From: Cornus controversa
Taxonomy: Eukaryota; Streptophyta; Magnoliopsida; Cornales; Cornaceae
Assembly: GCA_026545225.1 (NCBI GenBank)
Contig: CM048853.1
Location: forward strand, 41,556,755-41,620,754
Direction: 5' to 3'
Length of the DNA: 64,000 bases
Shown: positions 34,840 through 46,168 of the stretch, piece by piece
Position numbering within the stretch: position 1 is the first letter of the stretch
Layout: each line of letters begins with the position of its first letter
Position numbers and translations under genes: made by a program
Notes under the pieces: model-generated
What the model was told of the DNA's origin: nothing
The model's database searches: none
The model's input: only the letters and a program-made list of their open reading frames with translations

Positions 34840-35175
34840 GACATAGAATTTTCAAGACTTCAATTCCGTTTGAACATAGAAAACATCAAATCCTATTAGT
34901 CTTCAATTCCACTTGGACAAGAAAAAAAAAATTATTTGCAATAGGATCCTCAAGTCTTCAATTCCACTTGGGTAAGGAAAAAAATATCTTATTTGCGATA
35001 GGATCCTCGAGTCTTCAATTCCACTTGGACAAAAAAAAAATCCTATTTGCAATAGGATCCTCGAGTCTTCAATTCTACTTGGACAAGAAAAAAAATCCTA
35101 GTTTCAATAGTATCTTCAAGTCTTCAATTCAACTTGACAAAGAAGACATCCTCTTTGCAATTGAATTTTTGCAAA
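34840..35175. repeat. Tandem array 4 in E4, about 55-60-bp unit
   Basis: About six degenerate units containing AGTCTTCAATTCCACTTGG, an A-run and TTTGCAATAGGATCCTC. It lies just upstream of the 3' LTR. Confidence 0.8.
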
Positions 35176-35268
35176 AAAAAAAAATATTTGCAAGAATTAA
35201 ATATTTCAAGTCCTGCTTTAAAAACGTGACAAACTCAATATAGCGCGAGACTTGAAATGGGAGCAATT

Positions 35269-35460
35269 TGTAGACATTAAAAAATTACATGATGGACCCA
35301 AAATATAATTTGGATTTATCTTCAATTTAGTCCACGTTGAAATGTGACCCAATGAGTCAGATAATTTGAAACCCAGACCCACCACAAATAAATGAGTTAT
35401 GGGTTGGTCTTAATTGTCTGAGAAGTCAAAGCCCACTTAAAAATGGGTCTAATGGATAAT

Positions 35461-35496
<36 letters not shown>

Positions 35497-35972
35497 ATTA
35501 TCAACAAAGATAATTATCATGTATATATATTGGATAATTATCAAAATTATCATAAAAGATAATTATAGGATAATTATTAAAAGAAAAGAAAGTTACAAAT
35601 CTACCCCTCTGGTGAGCCTATAAATAAAATTCCAGAGATGGGGGAATGGAGGACCAGAAGATTATCAGAAAAAACTGAAACTCTGCAGAAGTTTTCACTC
35701 AAAGTCCAAAGCTTCAAAGCACCTAAACCTTGAAGGAGAAGAACAACAAGCACATCATCCACGTGCCATTCTTCACCAAAGTTTCAACCCAACTCAAGAT
35801 CAAGCTCTTGCAGCCCTTGAAGCCGGATTACCAAAGAGATCGAATCAGACGAATTTATCTTTCTTTTGTAAAGATTCACAAAGAATTGTACCATTTTTCT
35901 TAAATTAATAAAATCGTTTATTTGTTACCAATTTTCGTTCCTAGATTTTCAAACACGAAATTTGTATGTACA
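35269..35972 (+). repeat. E4 3' LTR
   Basis: Begins TGTAGACATT after a weak purine tract (CTTGAAATGGGAGCAATT) and ends TTTGTATGTACA. It matches 29483-30188 with a few percent differences. Confidence 0.9.
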
Positions 35973-35977
35973 AATTT

Positions 35978-36746
35978 TTCATACACACCCAAATTATATG
36001 CAGAAAAGAGATTGAAGATTATAATATGCTAAAAGCAATTGGGTGGAACCCCTTTTCATTAGTTTTTCACCTTTATTTATACAAACAATCATCGAATCCT
36101 CTTTGGATTTAAATTTCCCTTTTTACAGTTTTCTTTTCTTCCAAGTTAATCAGTTTCCTTATAAGAATTGGACTTCTTATTGGGCTGGATAAGCTACCCC
36201 CTCTATGAGTTTTACGTAATGGATCAGATTCGGATAGCTTGCTATTCTCTCATGATGATGGGCCGATCTATAGGTCTAGTTAATCAATGGGTCGCTGATG
36301 TGCTTGATTTCTCATGGGATTGACCCACTTCCGAATTTATAAATCCACGTGTCGTACTAAAATTGGTGACATATATTTCCCCTACGGGAACACACACTAA
36401 ACTGAAATCCAAAAGCAAATTAATTAATTCTGTAGTCAACATTCAAATCCAACATATACCATAAAACATCCAAATTCTCAATTTCAGTATGTCAAATCTT
36501 GATATATTTACACAACAAACTCAGTTTCCTAATGAAACATAAAAAACATAGTTTCCAAAATAAGGTCATAGTAGGAATTGATGAGATATGATGGATGCAA
36601 TCATAAAAGAATTAAATATTAATTTTAAGGCACTAACATGTGAAAATTAGTACTTTTAGGGTGCTCACCAAAGGTGGTGTGTCATGACTGGAACCAAAAT
36701 GTGGGCAGTCTCCTAGAGTGGTGGAACAATCCGAAACCTATAACCA
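35978..36746. other. Unassigned stretch between E4 and a Mutator-like element
   Basis: Moderately AT-rich spacer. Together with 28614-29482 it forms the sequence into which E4 inserted. No gene or repeat recognised. Confidence 0.4.
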
Positions 36747-37566
36747 TAAAATTTAGGGTAAATATTACTGACACCTTCTAAGGTTTGACCTTATGTCATG
36801 CGATTACAACTTCGTGAAATTTCGTTACAAACACTCCATGTTAGCTTGTTCATTTAAAAAATGTGTGAACTGTCCTTATTGCCCCTAATTATTTAAATAG
36901 TTTATAATATAAAAATAGTAGCTATAAAAAATAACAGAAATACCCCTTATCATAATTAACCACCCATATCCACGTCGTTCTCCGCTCACCAACCCCATCA
37001 CCAACCTATGTCTTCTGCCATCAACTCCATTAACCTCCACAATTTGCCATATTTTTCAGCCATATTTTGGCCACCAAACACCACCTAATCTGCCCAAAAC
37101 CAACACCCATCTATCCCTCATGCATCACCAATGATTTAGGAGCAAATCAATTAAGCCCAAGGCCTGTTTGAACCCCTATTTCTGCCGGTTTCCAGCCAGC
37201 TATTATGGCTATCAACAGTCATTAAACCAATTCAATAACTACTCCAATTAAGTTCCCATGATTCACTTTTCAATTCAAAACAAATATTTCACAAGCCTAT
37301 GGCTGAAATCCAAAATTCCCAAATTATAATTCCAAATTTGTGTATTATTGTTATGGAGAAGATCACTAAGAAACCATTGATGCAGAAAAGTCGAAGCCAT
37401 GTGATCGAGAAATATTTTTTTGTTACTGGGTTGTTACGGTTTGAAGGAAAATTTCATTTTGAGCATTGATTTTGGGCATTATGAAGGCTTTTGGGTTTTG
37501 GGTTTTGTTCTTTGTGATGTACATGTGTGTGTGTGTATATTTGGCAAATAATAGTTTGTGTTTATG

Positions 37567-37592
37567 TGTGTGTGTGTGTGTGTGTGTGTGTA
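37567..37592. repeat. (TG)n microsatellite
   Basis: A run of about 12-13 TG units inside the Mutator-like element. Confidence 0.9.
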
Positions 37593-37832
37593 AACATTTG
37601 TATCAAATCAAACCCTAACTTTCTAAGGCTACCAAAGGACTTTAGATTATTGTTTGGATTCGGTAGAGAGAGAGTGATAAGATATTTGAGAGAGAGAGAG
37701 AGAGTCAATCGTCGATTAAAAAGAGGAGCCGCTGGAGCCGAAGCTGGGTCTCGTTGCCAAATAAGTACTGGATTGCTTCAGTTTCCACTAAATTCACTTC
37801 CAATATTTTTTTTATTAGCTTTTCACTTTTAG

Positions 37833-37884
37833 TATATATATACATATATATATGTATACATATATATATATACATATATATATG

Positions 37885-37916
<32 letters not shown>

Positions 37917-37940
37917 CGCGCGCGTGCATGCACGTGCAGG
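37833..37940. repeat. Compound TATACA/TG/CG microsatellite
   Basis: Alternating purine-pyrimidine over about 105 bases: TA and TATACA units, then TG units, then CGCGCGCG with GCATGCACGTGC. Such a tract is a candidate for left-handed or cruciform DNA. Confidence 0.9.
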
Positions 37941-38071
37941 TATATGTTATAAAGGTAAAAAAGTATGTGTGTATATATTTTATATAAGAGAGAAAGTCTA
38001 GAAGGAAGAAGAAGAAGTGGTGTCATGGTGGCAAGATGTGGTAGTTGTGGGTGGGGATGGTGGTGGTACCC

Positions 38072-39276
38072 TGACGTGTGTAGATTAGTGGATGGATGTC
38101 GTTACTTCTCTACACTTCGTGCAAAAATAAACATGCAAAAACTCTACTAAAACTCGTATAATAATAAGCAAGATCGAACCACTCTCAAATGAGAATCAAT
38201 AATAAGTCTCAAATTCAAAACCTCAATCTTTTGGGATGAAAAATGAATATTAAAAAATAAACTTCTGATTTTTTTAACAATAAAAACTAACACTAAATGT
38301 CTTTGATCAAATGATGGAAAAATCTCAAGGAAAAAGAATTCCCCACCATGGATCCATATAAATAAAGTTTCTAATATTCTTATCTAATTTTTTTTCCAAT
38401 AATTAATACACTTCACCAATCCAATTAGAACTTGGAAAGATAAAGGAAGATATGGCATAAAAAAAATAACACTTGATTATATAAGAGATAGTATTTTTTT
38501 ACTTAATTTGTTGCACCTTTGCTAGGTAAATAGAGGTAGGCATTCATCGAATTACCATTATTTGGCAAACAAAAAGAATCTTCCCTCTAATTTTCTTTTA
38601 AAAGTAAAAACTCAGAATAGAAGAATAAAATAATACTCTTGGGAGGAAAAAATATATAAGAATGTAAAAGAACTTACTTATATTTCACCATGGTGGCTTC
38701 ATCACTCCCTTGAGAGGGGTCTTTACAAGAAAAGAAAATGAATACAAGAAAATATTTTCAATTACACTTTATTTTTTTCTATAATTTCTAACTCCCTTCA
38801 CTAACCCCTAAGACCCCCTATTTATAAAGTTAGAAGGGAATGGTTTAGGTGGAAAAATACAAAATTTAAAAACAAAAATACAAAATTTTGAATTTAAATA
38901 TCTAAGATTTGATCTCCATATCTCCATTTTGAATTCTGGACTGCTGACGTGACCATGTAAAAAACATGTTTTACAAAGTTCTCTAATTTAAATTCTGGAC
39001 TGCTGACGTGGCCGTGTAAAAAATATGTTTTACAAAGTTTTGAACTTGAGACCTCTTGTAGAATAAATTGTACAGAATACCATCTCTCCTACAATTCTTC
39101 TTATGTTCATTTTTGGTTATACATATCATTTTTAGCTCTTTTTTACTGCTTTTCTTCTCATTTGGTAATCAACCCCTATAAACATAAAATGTAAAGATAA
39201 GAACATTTAAATAAAGTAAAATAGTAATTAAAGACTTATTTTGAGACATAAAGTAGCATGTTTTGTGCACTTATCA
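38072..39276 (-). mobile_element. Solo LTR of the E2 family inside the Mutator-like element
   Basis: About 1205 bp, TGACGTGTGTAG at the left and CACTTATCA at the right on the plus strand, the reverse orientation of the LTR. The flanks repeat TACCC (38067-38071 and 39277-39281). No internal domain. Confidence 0.9.
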
Positions 39277-39571
39277 TACCCTACAGTAGAAAAGGGAGAA
39301 ATGGGTATGTTGAAGTCATGAAATGAGGAAGGAAGAAATGTCGCTTTTGATAATTTCAAAAGGTTAAATTGGTAATTTCATTATTTAAAAGAAGTCAAAG
39401 GACAGTAAGGTTATTTCACTATAAAAAAATGATTTGACACGACATACTTTTGGCATAAAAGAGTATTTGTGGTATACGGAACAAATTACAAAAGGTGTTT
39501 GTGACAAAATTTTAGCAGCATGACATAAGGTCAAATCTCAGGAGTGCCAGTAATATTTACTCTAAAATTTA

Positions 39572-39851
39572 CTTATAAAGAAAATATGATTACATGTATA
39601 AGAATGCAAAATTGTTAATAAATGTATCGGTCCACTAGAATTCAGAGTCTGCATGTGATGACACAATAACATGGCCATTTGTTCTTTTTAGACTCCCATG
39701 TTTTTCATCATACTAGGTGTCACAGGGGTCAATTAAATCACCAAAATTTTGCCGTTGTGATGGCACTTGGATGCACACCAAGTCTCAGTCAAACGCGCAC
39801 ACACACTTTATATAATAAAGGTACACAAGGGACACACAAATTTACAGAAGG
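39572..39851. other. Unassigned spacer
   Basis: About 280 bases between the Mutator-like element and a solo LTR. Nothing recognised. Confidence 0.4.
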
Positions 39852-41041
39852 TGATAAGTGCACAAAACTTGCTATTTTATATTTTAAAATAAGTCTTTAA
39901 TTACTATTTTACTTTATTAAAATCTTCTTATCTTTGCATTTTATGTTTTACAGGGATTGATTTCCAAATAAGAAGAAAAGTAGCAAAAAATGGCTAAAAA
40001 GGATATATATAACCAAATATGAACATAAGAAGAATTGTAGGAGAGATGGTATTCTGTGCAATCTATTTCACAAGAGGTCTCAAGTTCAAAACTATGCAAA
40101 ATACTTTTTGCACGGTCACGTCTGCAGTCCAGAATTCAAATTAAAGATGTGGAGATCAAATATTAGATATTTAAATTCAAAATTTTGTATTTTGAATTTT
40201 TGTTTTTTGTATTTTGAATTTTTGTTTTTAAATTTTGTATTTTGAATTTTGTATTTTAATTTTTTCCCACCTAAACCATTCCCCTCTAACTCTATAAATA
40301 GGGAGTCTTAGGGGATGGTGAAGGGAGTTAGAAAATAGTTAGAAATTGTAGAAAAAATAAAGTGTAGTTGTAAATATTTTTTTGTATTCATTTTTTTTTT
40401 CTTATAAACACAACTCTGAAGGGAGTGATGAAGCCATTATGATGAAATATAAGTAAGTTATTTTATTTTCTTGTCTAATTTTTCCTCTCAAGAGCATTCT
40501 TCTACTCTTCTATTCTGGATTTTTATTTTCTAAAATTAGAGGGAGGATTCTTTGTGTTTGTCAAATAATGGTAATTCGAAGAATGCCTACCTCTGTTTAC
40601 CTAGCCAATGTGCGTCAAATTAAGTAAAGAAATGTCTCTCTCATATATAATCAAGTCATTCTTTTTTATTCTATATTTTCCTTCATCTTTTCAAGTTCTA
40701 ATTGGATTGGTGAAGTGTATTGATTATTGGAGGAAAAACTAAATAAGAATATTATAAAATTTATTTATGTGAATTCGTGGTGGTGGATTCCCTTCCCTTG
40801 AGATTTATTTTATTATTATAGTTTTATTTATTCATTATAATTCCAAAATAAAGAATGTTTTTTAAAAAAATAATTGTCATTCCATAAATTAGTGTGTGAA
40901 TTTGAGCTCATTCGAAATCTCACTTGAGAGTGGTTCGACCCTGCTTATTACTATACAATTTTTAGTAGAGTTTTTGTAGGTTTTATTTTTGTACGAAATG
41001 TAGAGAAGTAACGACAAACATCCACTATTCTACAATCGTCA
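39852..41041 (+). mobile_element. Solo LTR of the E2 family, plus orientation
   Basis: About 1190 bp, begins TGATAAGTGCACAAAACTT and ends ACAATCGTCA. The flanks are GAAGG (39847-39851) and AAAGG (41042-41046), a 5-bp duplication with one change. With 38072-39276, two oppositely oriented copies lie only 575 bases apart and could fold back on each other. Confidence 0.85.
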
Positions 41042-42832
41042 AAAGGCTTTGCCCTCTAACCTTTCACTATAAAACAATAATAGTACAAAGGAATCCTCAA
41101 TGGTGTTTACACAAGCTTACAAGGTAACTCTCACTATTACAATGCATGTCAATGCTCACCACCAAATGGGTTTATATAGGCTCACATAACCCTATACATC
41201 CCACTATTTTAGTGCCCGCTATCTTAATGGTGGACACTCTCATCCACTAAGATTGTGACACCAATTGCTAGGGCAATGTTGGACCTTCAAGATCGCGCCA
41301 CATGTCAAAGGAAGTTGTAACCACTAGCTTTGACTTCCCCAAAATAGCACATGTGGAAAATATCTTTGTCACTTCATGCCTATATATATTGTTGGACATA
41401 TATGTATATGCCCTAGTCTTCTCCACCTCCCACAATGTTAGCACTAGTAAGAGTGATACTAGGAACCACTTGTTAACTAGCCCATTGCATGTCATGTGTC
41501 AAGTCAAGTTAGGTCATGTGCCCATGGTTTAGCCCATGTCCATGTCCCAGTCCATGTCCACCAATATCTGAGGCCCGCTAGGTGGAGACTTAGTCCAATG
41601 CCAAGCTTATATCTTATATTCCCTTTGTTGTGGATTGAAGCCCACCTATATTGACTAAGCCTGCACCATAACTTAGTCTGTTGGGTCATGTTGGTGCCAT
41701 GCCCATGAAGTCTATCTGAGCCCATGCCTGCGCACACACGGGCTTGTGAGCCATAACCAAGCCCACTGCCTTTGTCTCAAGCCATCACCTTGCCTAAGGG
41801 CAATTTTGCGCACCCATGGGTCCATATGCACGTGGCATGCCTGCCACACGCACAACTTGGGGCGCACCCACTAGTGCTACCCGCCAATGAGGCTAGTCGC
41901 TGCTGAACCATGATGTGATGCCACTTTTGGTGAGGTGCACCACTATGCCAAGGCCAATTGAAGACTTCCTGATAATTATCGAAATGCCACCGCCGCATAC
42001 TTGTGACATGTTGACAACCTGTTGTGCACCAGTTGGTTGTCAAGGGCTTAGCCATGGGCATATCATAGCCTAAGCCTTGGCATGAAAGAATGTCACGGGT
42101 GTAACACTAGGCCTTCGTTTTAGACATTTGAAATTTTGCAAGTACAACCCTCACCTCTCTCTCTCTTCAGGTTGATTTACAGCACGTTGTTTTAGTTGCG
42201 ACTGCAAATAGGGAAAAATAAAATGAAGCAAAACAAAATATATGAAATATATGAAGTAAAAAGATAATGTTAATTACAACAATATTCATAATGATGATGC
42301 AGCAAAAATATTATGATTTAAATGGCCACATATTCATACTTTTATCAGCTGAAGTTCTTGACTGTTTTATCTTTTGTTTTGGTAGTTCTTAACAGATCCA
42401 GTCTCTAACTGTTTAGTTAGTCTAAGAATTAAAATTTCATGAAACTAAAAATTCAAAAAGAAAGCATAAATTAAATGCCCTTTAGAAGATACATAAAAAT
42501 ACTCAACCATCCACACAACAATTCATAGCAACTCTTATGGCTAACAAAACTTCATTTAAAATATTTGAATAATTAGAAATATATTAAAATAAACCTTAAG
42601 CAAATTTGGTGTAACATATTCACGTCCGAACCAAAATGGGATGAAGTTTTTGCTAGATACTCCTATAAAAATATTTCATTTTATTTTATTTTTATTCAAT
42701 CAGTTGGCTTTTTATTCAACAAGAATTATTGAAATAATACATTATACAAAACATTTTATATGTATATATATAATGATTACTATACATGGTGTAAAACAAT
42801 TTCTTGTTCACTGATGAGCAAAAGATCCTTTT

Positions 42833-42835
<3 letters not shown>
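41042..42835. other. Unassigned spacer, no gene seen
   Basis: Positions 41265-42110 are richer in G+C, with CCATGTCC-type short repeats near 41520-41570 and a 94-codon open frame (41777-42061, minus) that has no family features. Positions 42130-42835 are AT-rich. No gene or element is supported. Confidence 0.4.

Positions 42836-42880
<45 letters not shown>
42836..42880. repeat. (TA)n microsatellite
   Basis: About 45 bases of uninterrupted TA repeat. Confidence 0.95.
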
Positions 42881-42883
<3 letters not shown>

Positions 42884-43337
42884 TAACCTCTATAAATTAA
42901 TAATCTCTTTTAAATAATAAATTACGTCGATCCTGACTTGGGCCAAGGTATTAATTAAATTACTAATTTTGTTAAATTTATAAGATAATACATTTCAAAA
43001 ATTCCCTTGTAGGTTTCTATAGGTCTCACTTATTACATAAATTAATAATTTGGTAAGAAGTACATATAGGACTGACTATGATGTTTTTTTTGAAATTTAA
43101 ATCTAGTGTTGCTTGTCTTTTCTTGAAATTTAAGTATAGTTGGATCTCATCTCTAATTTTTTGTAACACGTTTAATTGATTAAATGAGTACAATGCATTG
43201 AATCTTTAAGACTATAAAGAAACTAAATATTTTGAAAAAAATAAATAATGTACATAAAATATCTTCTTAAATTAATAAGTTCACTTAATTAATAGAATTT
43301 GTGTGGTCCCAACGCTATTAATTTATATATATATATA
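42881..43337. repeat. AT-rich repeat fragment, unclassified
   Basis: Left end AACCTCTATAAATTAATAAT and right end GGTCCCAACGCTATTAATTTATA are partly inverted relative to each other, as in a plant MITE family I have seen with CTATAAATTAATA ends. The right end merges into a TA tract at the Helitron boundary, so the element cannot be delimited. Confidence 0.35.
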
Positions 43338-44192
43338 CTAGTTTGAAGCACGTGCGATGCACGTGAATAAAAAATAAATTAAAATTTTATTATAACACCC
43401 AAAACATTCAAAACTATTATAACACATCCAAACACATTAATTAAAACACCCAAAATTATTTCTATTATGTAACCTTGGTAATATAAACTCACTTATTGAA
43501 AAAAAAAACTATAAGTTAACTATTATTCACATGAATGGAATCAAGTATAAACTATAAGAAATCAAAAAGTATAATTCTAACCATTCTTAAACAATCTATT
43601 ACTATTCTTTTGAAAATTCTCAACATTTTATTATTTTTATATTTCTGAGTTTTTCTACAAATAAATCATATTTCTGCGTTTTTCTACAATCTATTACTAT
43701 TTTTGATTACGTCATTTTTATTGTTATCTATCTTGATCATGAAAAGAAACGATTATCCTTGACAACTTGTCACTTTGTCGTAAAATTCATTCATTTCCTC
43801 GTCCTACAAAAAGAACAAATTTATTTTAGTAATATTGATACATTTTAAATGAATTGTTTTATCTAACACAAAATATTCAAATTTTTAAAATTTAAATAAT
43901 TTGATTAGAAAAATTAATTTCTGGAGTTTCAAATCATTTAATTTAATTAGAATTCTTTTTTTCCTTAAATGTTTAAAGAAATTCAAATCCATTTAGAGTG
44001 GCTTAATTAGGTTAGAATTCCAATTTAGTTCGCACTTCATCCCTAACACAAATTATTTCTATTTCAGAAAAAATAAAATTATAATTCTTACTTTTATAAC
44101 TTTTCTAATTCTGTTTATTATTTCTCTCACACTTCATCCCTAACACACCATTTTTTTATTTTTAAAATTCAAAAAAATTAAAAATATATATT

Positions 44193-45270
44193 ATAATTCT
44201 TATATATTGATATTTTTTGTAATTCTATTTATTCTCTCACTAACTTCATTCAGAACACATACTCCTAAAATATAATATGATTTAAATAAGTTTTTTTTTC
44301 TAATTCTATTTCTTCACTCTCTAACTTCATTCCTAACACAAACACCTAAAATATAATATTATTTATTACACAACCATTATTAATTATATATCTCAAAGTA
44401 CATTATGCATATAAAATCCAATCATGTTCTGTTAGAATTAATATTTTAAACTAGGCACAAAAAATCTACACCAAATATGATTATATTATAGGCTGATTAT
44501 TTATGATTAAATTTATGTCTGATTTATTAATCAGATATTCAATTCGATAACGTGACTCATTACAGACGTAATTTTTTATTAAAAAATTTTGATTTCAAAA
44601 GCTAATAGTTAACAATGAGTAGAAAAAAAAGCCAAAAAAAAGAACTCACTTGTAAGTTGAGACAAAATCGAATCGAATTAATGATTGTTGATGAGATCCG
44701 AGAGGAAGTTGAGAGTCGTGTTGATAAGAGTGGTAATTCTTATATTTGATATTTTTTCTAATTCTATTTATTCTCTCACTAACTTCATTCCTAACACATA
44801 CTCCTAAAATATAATATTATTTAAATAAGTATTTTTTTTTCTAATTCTATTTCTTCACTCTCTAACTTCATCCCTAACACAAACTTCTAAAATATAATAT
44901 TATTTATTACACAACCATTATCAAATATATATCTCTAAGTGCATTATGCATATAAAATCCAATCATGTTCTGTGAGAATTAATATTCGAGTTAGGCACAA
45001 AAAATGTACACCAAATATGATTATATTATAGGCTGATTATTTATTATTAAATTTGTGTCTGATTTATTAATCAGATATTCAATTCGATAACTTGACTCAT
45101 TACAGACATAATTTTTTATTAAAAAATTTTGATTTCAAGAGCTAATAGCAAACAATGAGTAGAAAAAAAAAACCCACAAAGAAAAGAACTCACGTGTAAA
45201 CCGAGACGAAATCGAATCGAACAGTTGTTGATGAGATCTGAGAGTCGTGTTAATGAGAGCCGAGAGGAAT
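44193..45270. repeat. Tandem duplication of about 540 bp in the Helitron
   Basis: 44193-44732 and 44733-45270 are near copies, sharing blocks such as AATCCAATCATGTTCTGT, CCAAATATGATTATATTATA and GACTCATTACAGAC, with small differences throughout. Confidence 0.85.
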
Positions 45271-45329
45271 ATGAGAGCGGAGAGGAAGAGTGAAGAGCCA
45301 TAGCAGAGAGGAAGAGTGATTTTAGATGT

Positions 45330-46140
45330 TTAGGATTTTGAGAGTTATAATTCTATTTTTTTTAATTTGGAAATAAAAAGAAAGGTTTTGTTTGGGTAAT
45401 TCTATTTTCTTAATTTAAAAATAAAAAATGAAAGGGTTCTGTTTTTTTAAATTTAGAAATCAGAAATAAAAAGAAAGGGTTTTGCTTGGGAAAGGGTTTT
45501 ACTTGGGTAATTCTATTTTTTTAATTTCAAAATAAAAAAGGAAAGGGTTTTAGTTGGGTAATTCTATTTTTCTAATTTCAAAATAAAAAAGGAAAGGGTT
45601 TTACTTGGGTAATTCTATTTTTTTAATTTCAAAATAAAACAAGGAAAGGATTTTACTTGTGTAATTCTATTTTTTTAATTTTAAAATTAAAAAATAGTGT
45701 ACTGAAACAAAAAAAAAAAAACACCTTTGTACTTTTAATAGTAGTATAGATTTTTAATTTCAAAATAAAAAGGAAAGGGTTTTGCTTGGGTAATTCTATT
45801 TTTTTAATTTCAAAATAAAAAAATGAAAAGATTTTGCTTGAGTAATTACATTTTTTTAATTTAAAAATAAAAAAATAGTATACTGAAACTAAAAACCCCT
45901 TTGTACTTTTAGTAGCAGTATAGATATAGATATAGACTTTTAATTTTAAAATAAAAAAGGAAAGGGTTTTGTTTGGGTAATTTTATTTTTTTTAATTTCA
46001 AAATAAAATAAAAAAAAAAGAGTTTTACTTGGGTAATTCTATTTTTTTTAATTTTAAAATAAAAAAGGAAAGGATTTTGCTTGAGTAATTATATTTTTTT
46101 AATTTAAAAATTAAAAAATAGTGTACTAAAACTAAAAAAT
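45330..46140. repeat. Degenerate array of about 60-bp units near the Helitron 5' end
   Basis: About a dozen units of the form GGAAAGGGTTTTACTTGGG, TAATTCTATTTTTTTAATTT, CAAAATAAAAAA. Some units are replaced by the 5'-terminal phrase TTTGTACTTTTAATAGTAG. Confidence 0.85.
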
Positions 46141-46168
46141 CATATTGTACTTTTAATAGTAGTATAGA

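Larger units (their letters stand above)
29483..35972 (+). mobile_element. E4: gag-only LTR retrotransposon with tandem-repeat arrays, 6490 bp
   Basis: LTRs of about 705 bp (29483-30188 and 35269-35972), beginning TGTAGACATT and ending GTACA, are flanked by AATTT on both sides (29478-29482 and 35973-35977). The interior has a broken gag and no recognisable protease, RT or integrase, followed by four tandem-repeat arrays and a long homopurine tract. By eye the LTRs differ at about nine sites in the first 200, so a few percent overall, making it older than E3. Gag type and the repeat-rich 3' region suggest the Tat branch of Ty3/gypsy, which is known for such arrays. The assignment is inference. 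Confidence 0.85.
36756..39562. mobile_element. Mutator-like (MULE) non-autonomous DNA element
   Basis: Inverted ends: GGGTAAATATTACTGACAC at the left and, read on the other strand, GAGTAAATATTACTGGCAC at the right, with similarity continuing through TTTGACCTTATGTCATGC and further inwards for 100-200 bp. The flanks repeat TAAAATTTA exactly (36747-36755 and 39563-39571), the 9-bp duplication of the Mutator superfamily. There is no transposase. Without the nested solo LTR (38072-39276) it is about 1.6 kb. The interior has a (TG)n and a complex TA/TG tract but no captured gene that I recognise. Confidence 0.85.
43338..46168 (-). mobile_element. Non-autonomous Helitron, 2831 bp
   Basis: On the minus strand the 5' end is TCTATACTACTATTAAAAGT, preceded by A, and the 3' end is CTAG, followed by T. 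Insertion between A and T without target duplication is the Helitron rule. Seven bases before CTAG is a perfect hairpin, CACGTGC-GAT-GCACGTG (43349-43365). No Rep/helicase ORF. The interior holds a tandem duplication (44193-45270) and a long array of about 60-bp units (45330-46140). Two further copies of the 5'-end motif occur inside, near 45733-45753 and 45905-45926. Confidence 0.8.

Noticed and set aside
34271-34855. Long open frames rich in K/E/R (plus) or F/S (minus)
   Set aside because: They are caused by the homopurine tract. All frames are open and no domain is present.
35978-36690. Right end of an LTR matching TGTCACACCCC at 28614
   Set aside because: GGTGGTGTGTCA near 36682 is a weak counterpart, but the flanks (ATTAC against TGACT) do not form a target duplication.
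37527-38026. Short frames rich in YIYI and VCVC
   Set aside because: They are readings of TA and TG microsatellites.
41777-42061. 94-codon minus-strand frame with many H, W and C residues
   Set aside because: No recognisable motif, no family resemblance and no splice or promoter context. Likely chance in a GC-richer patch.
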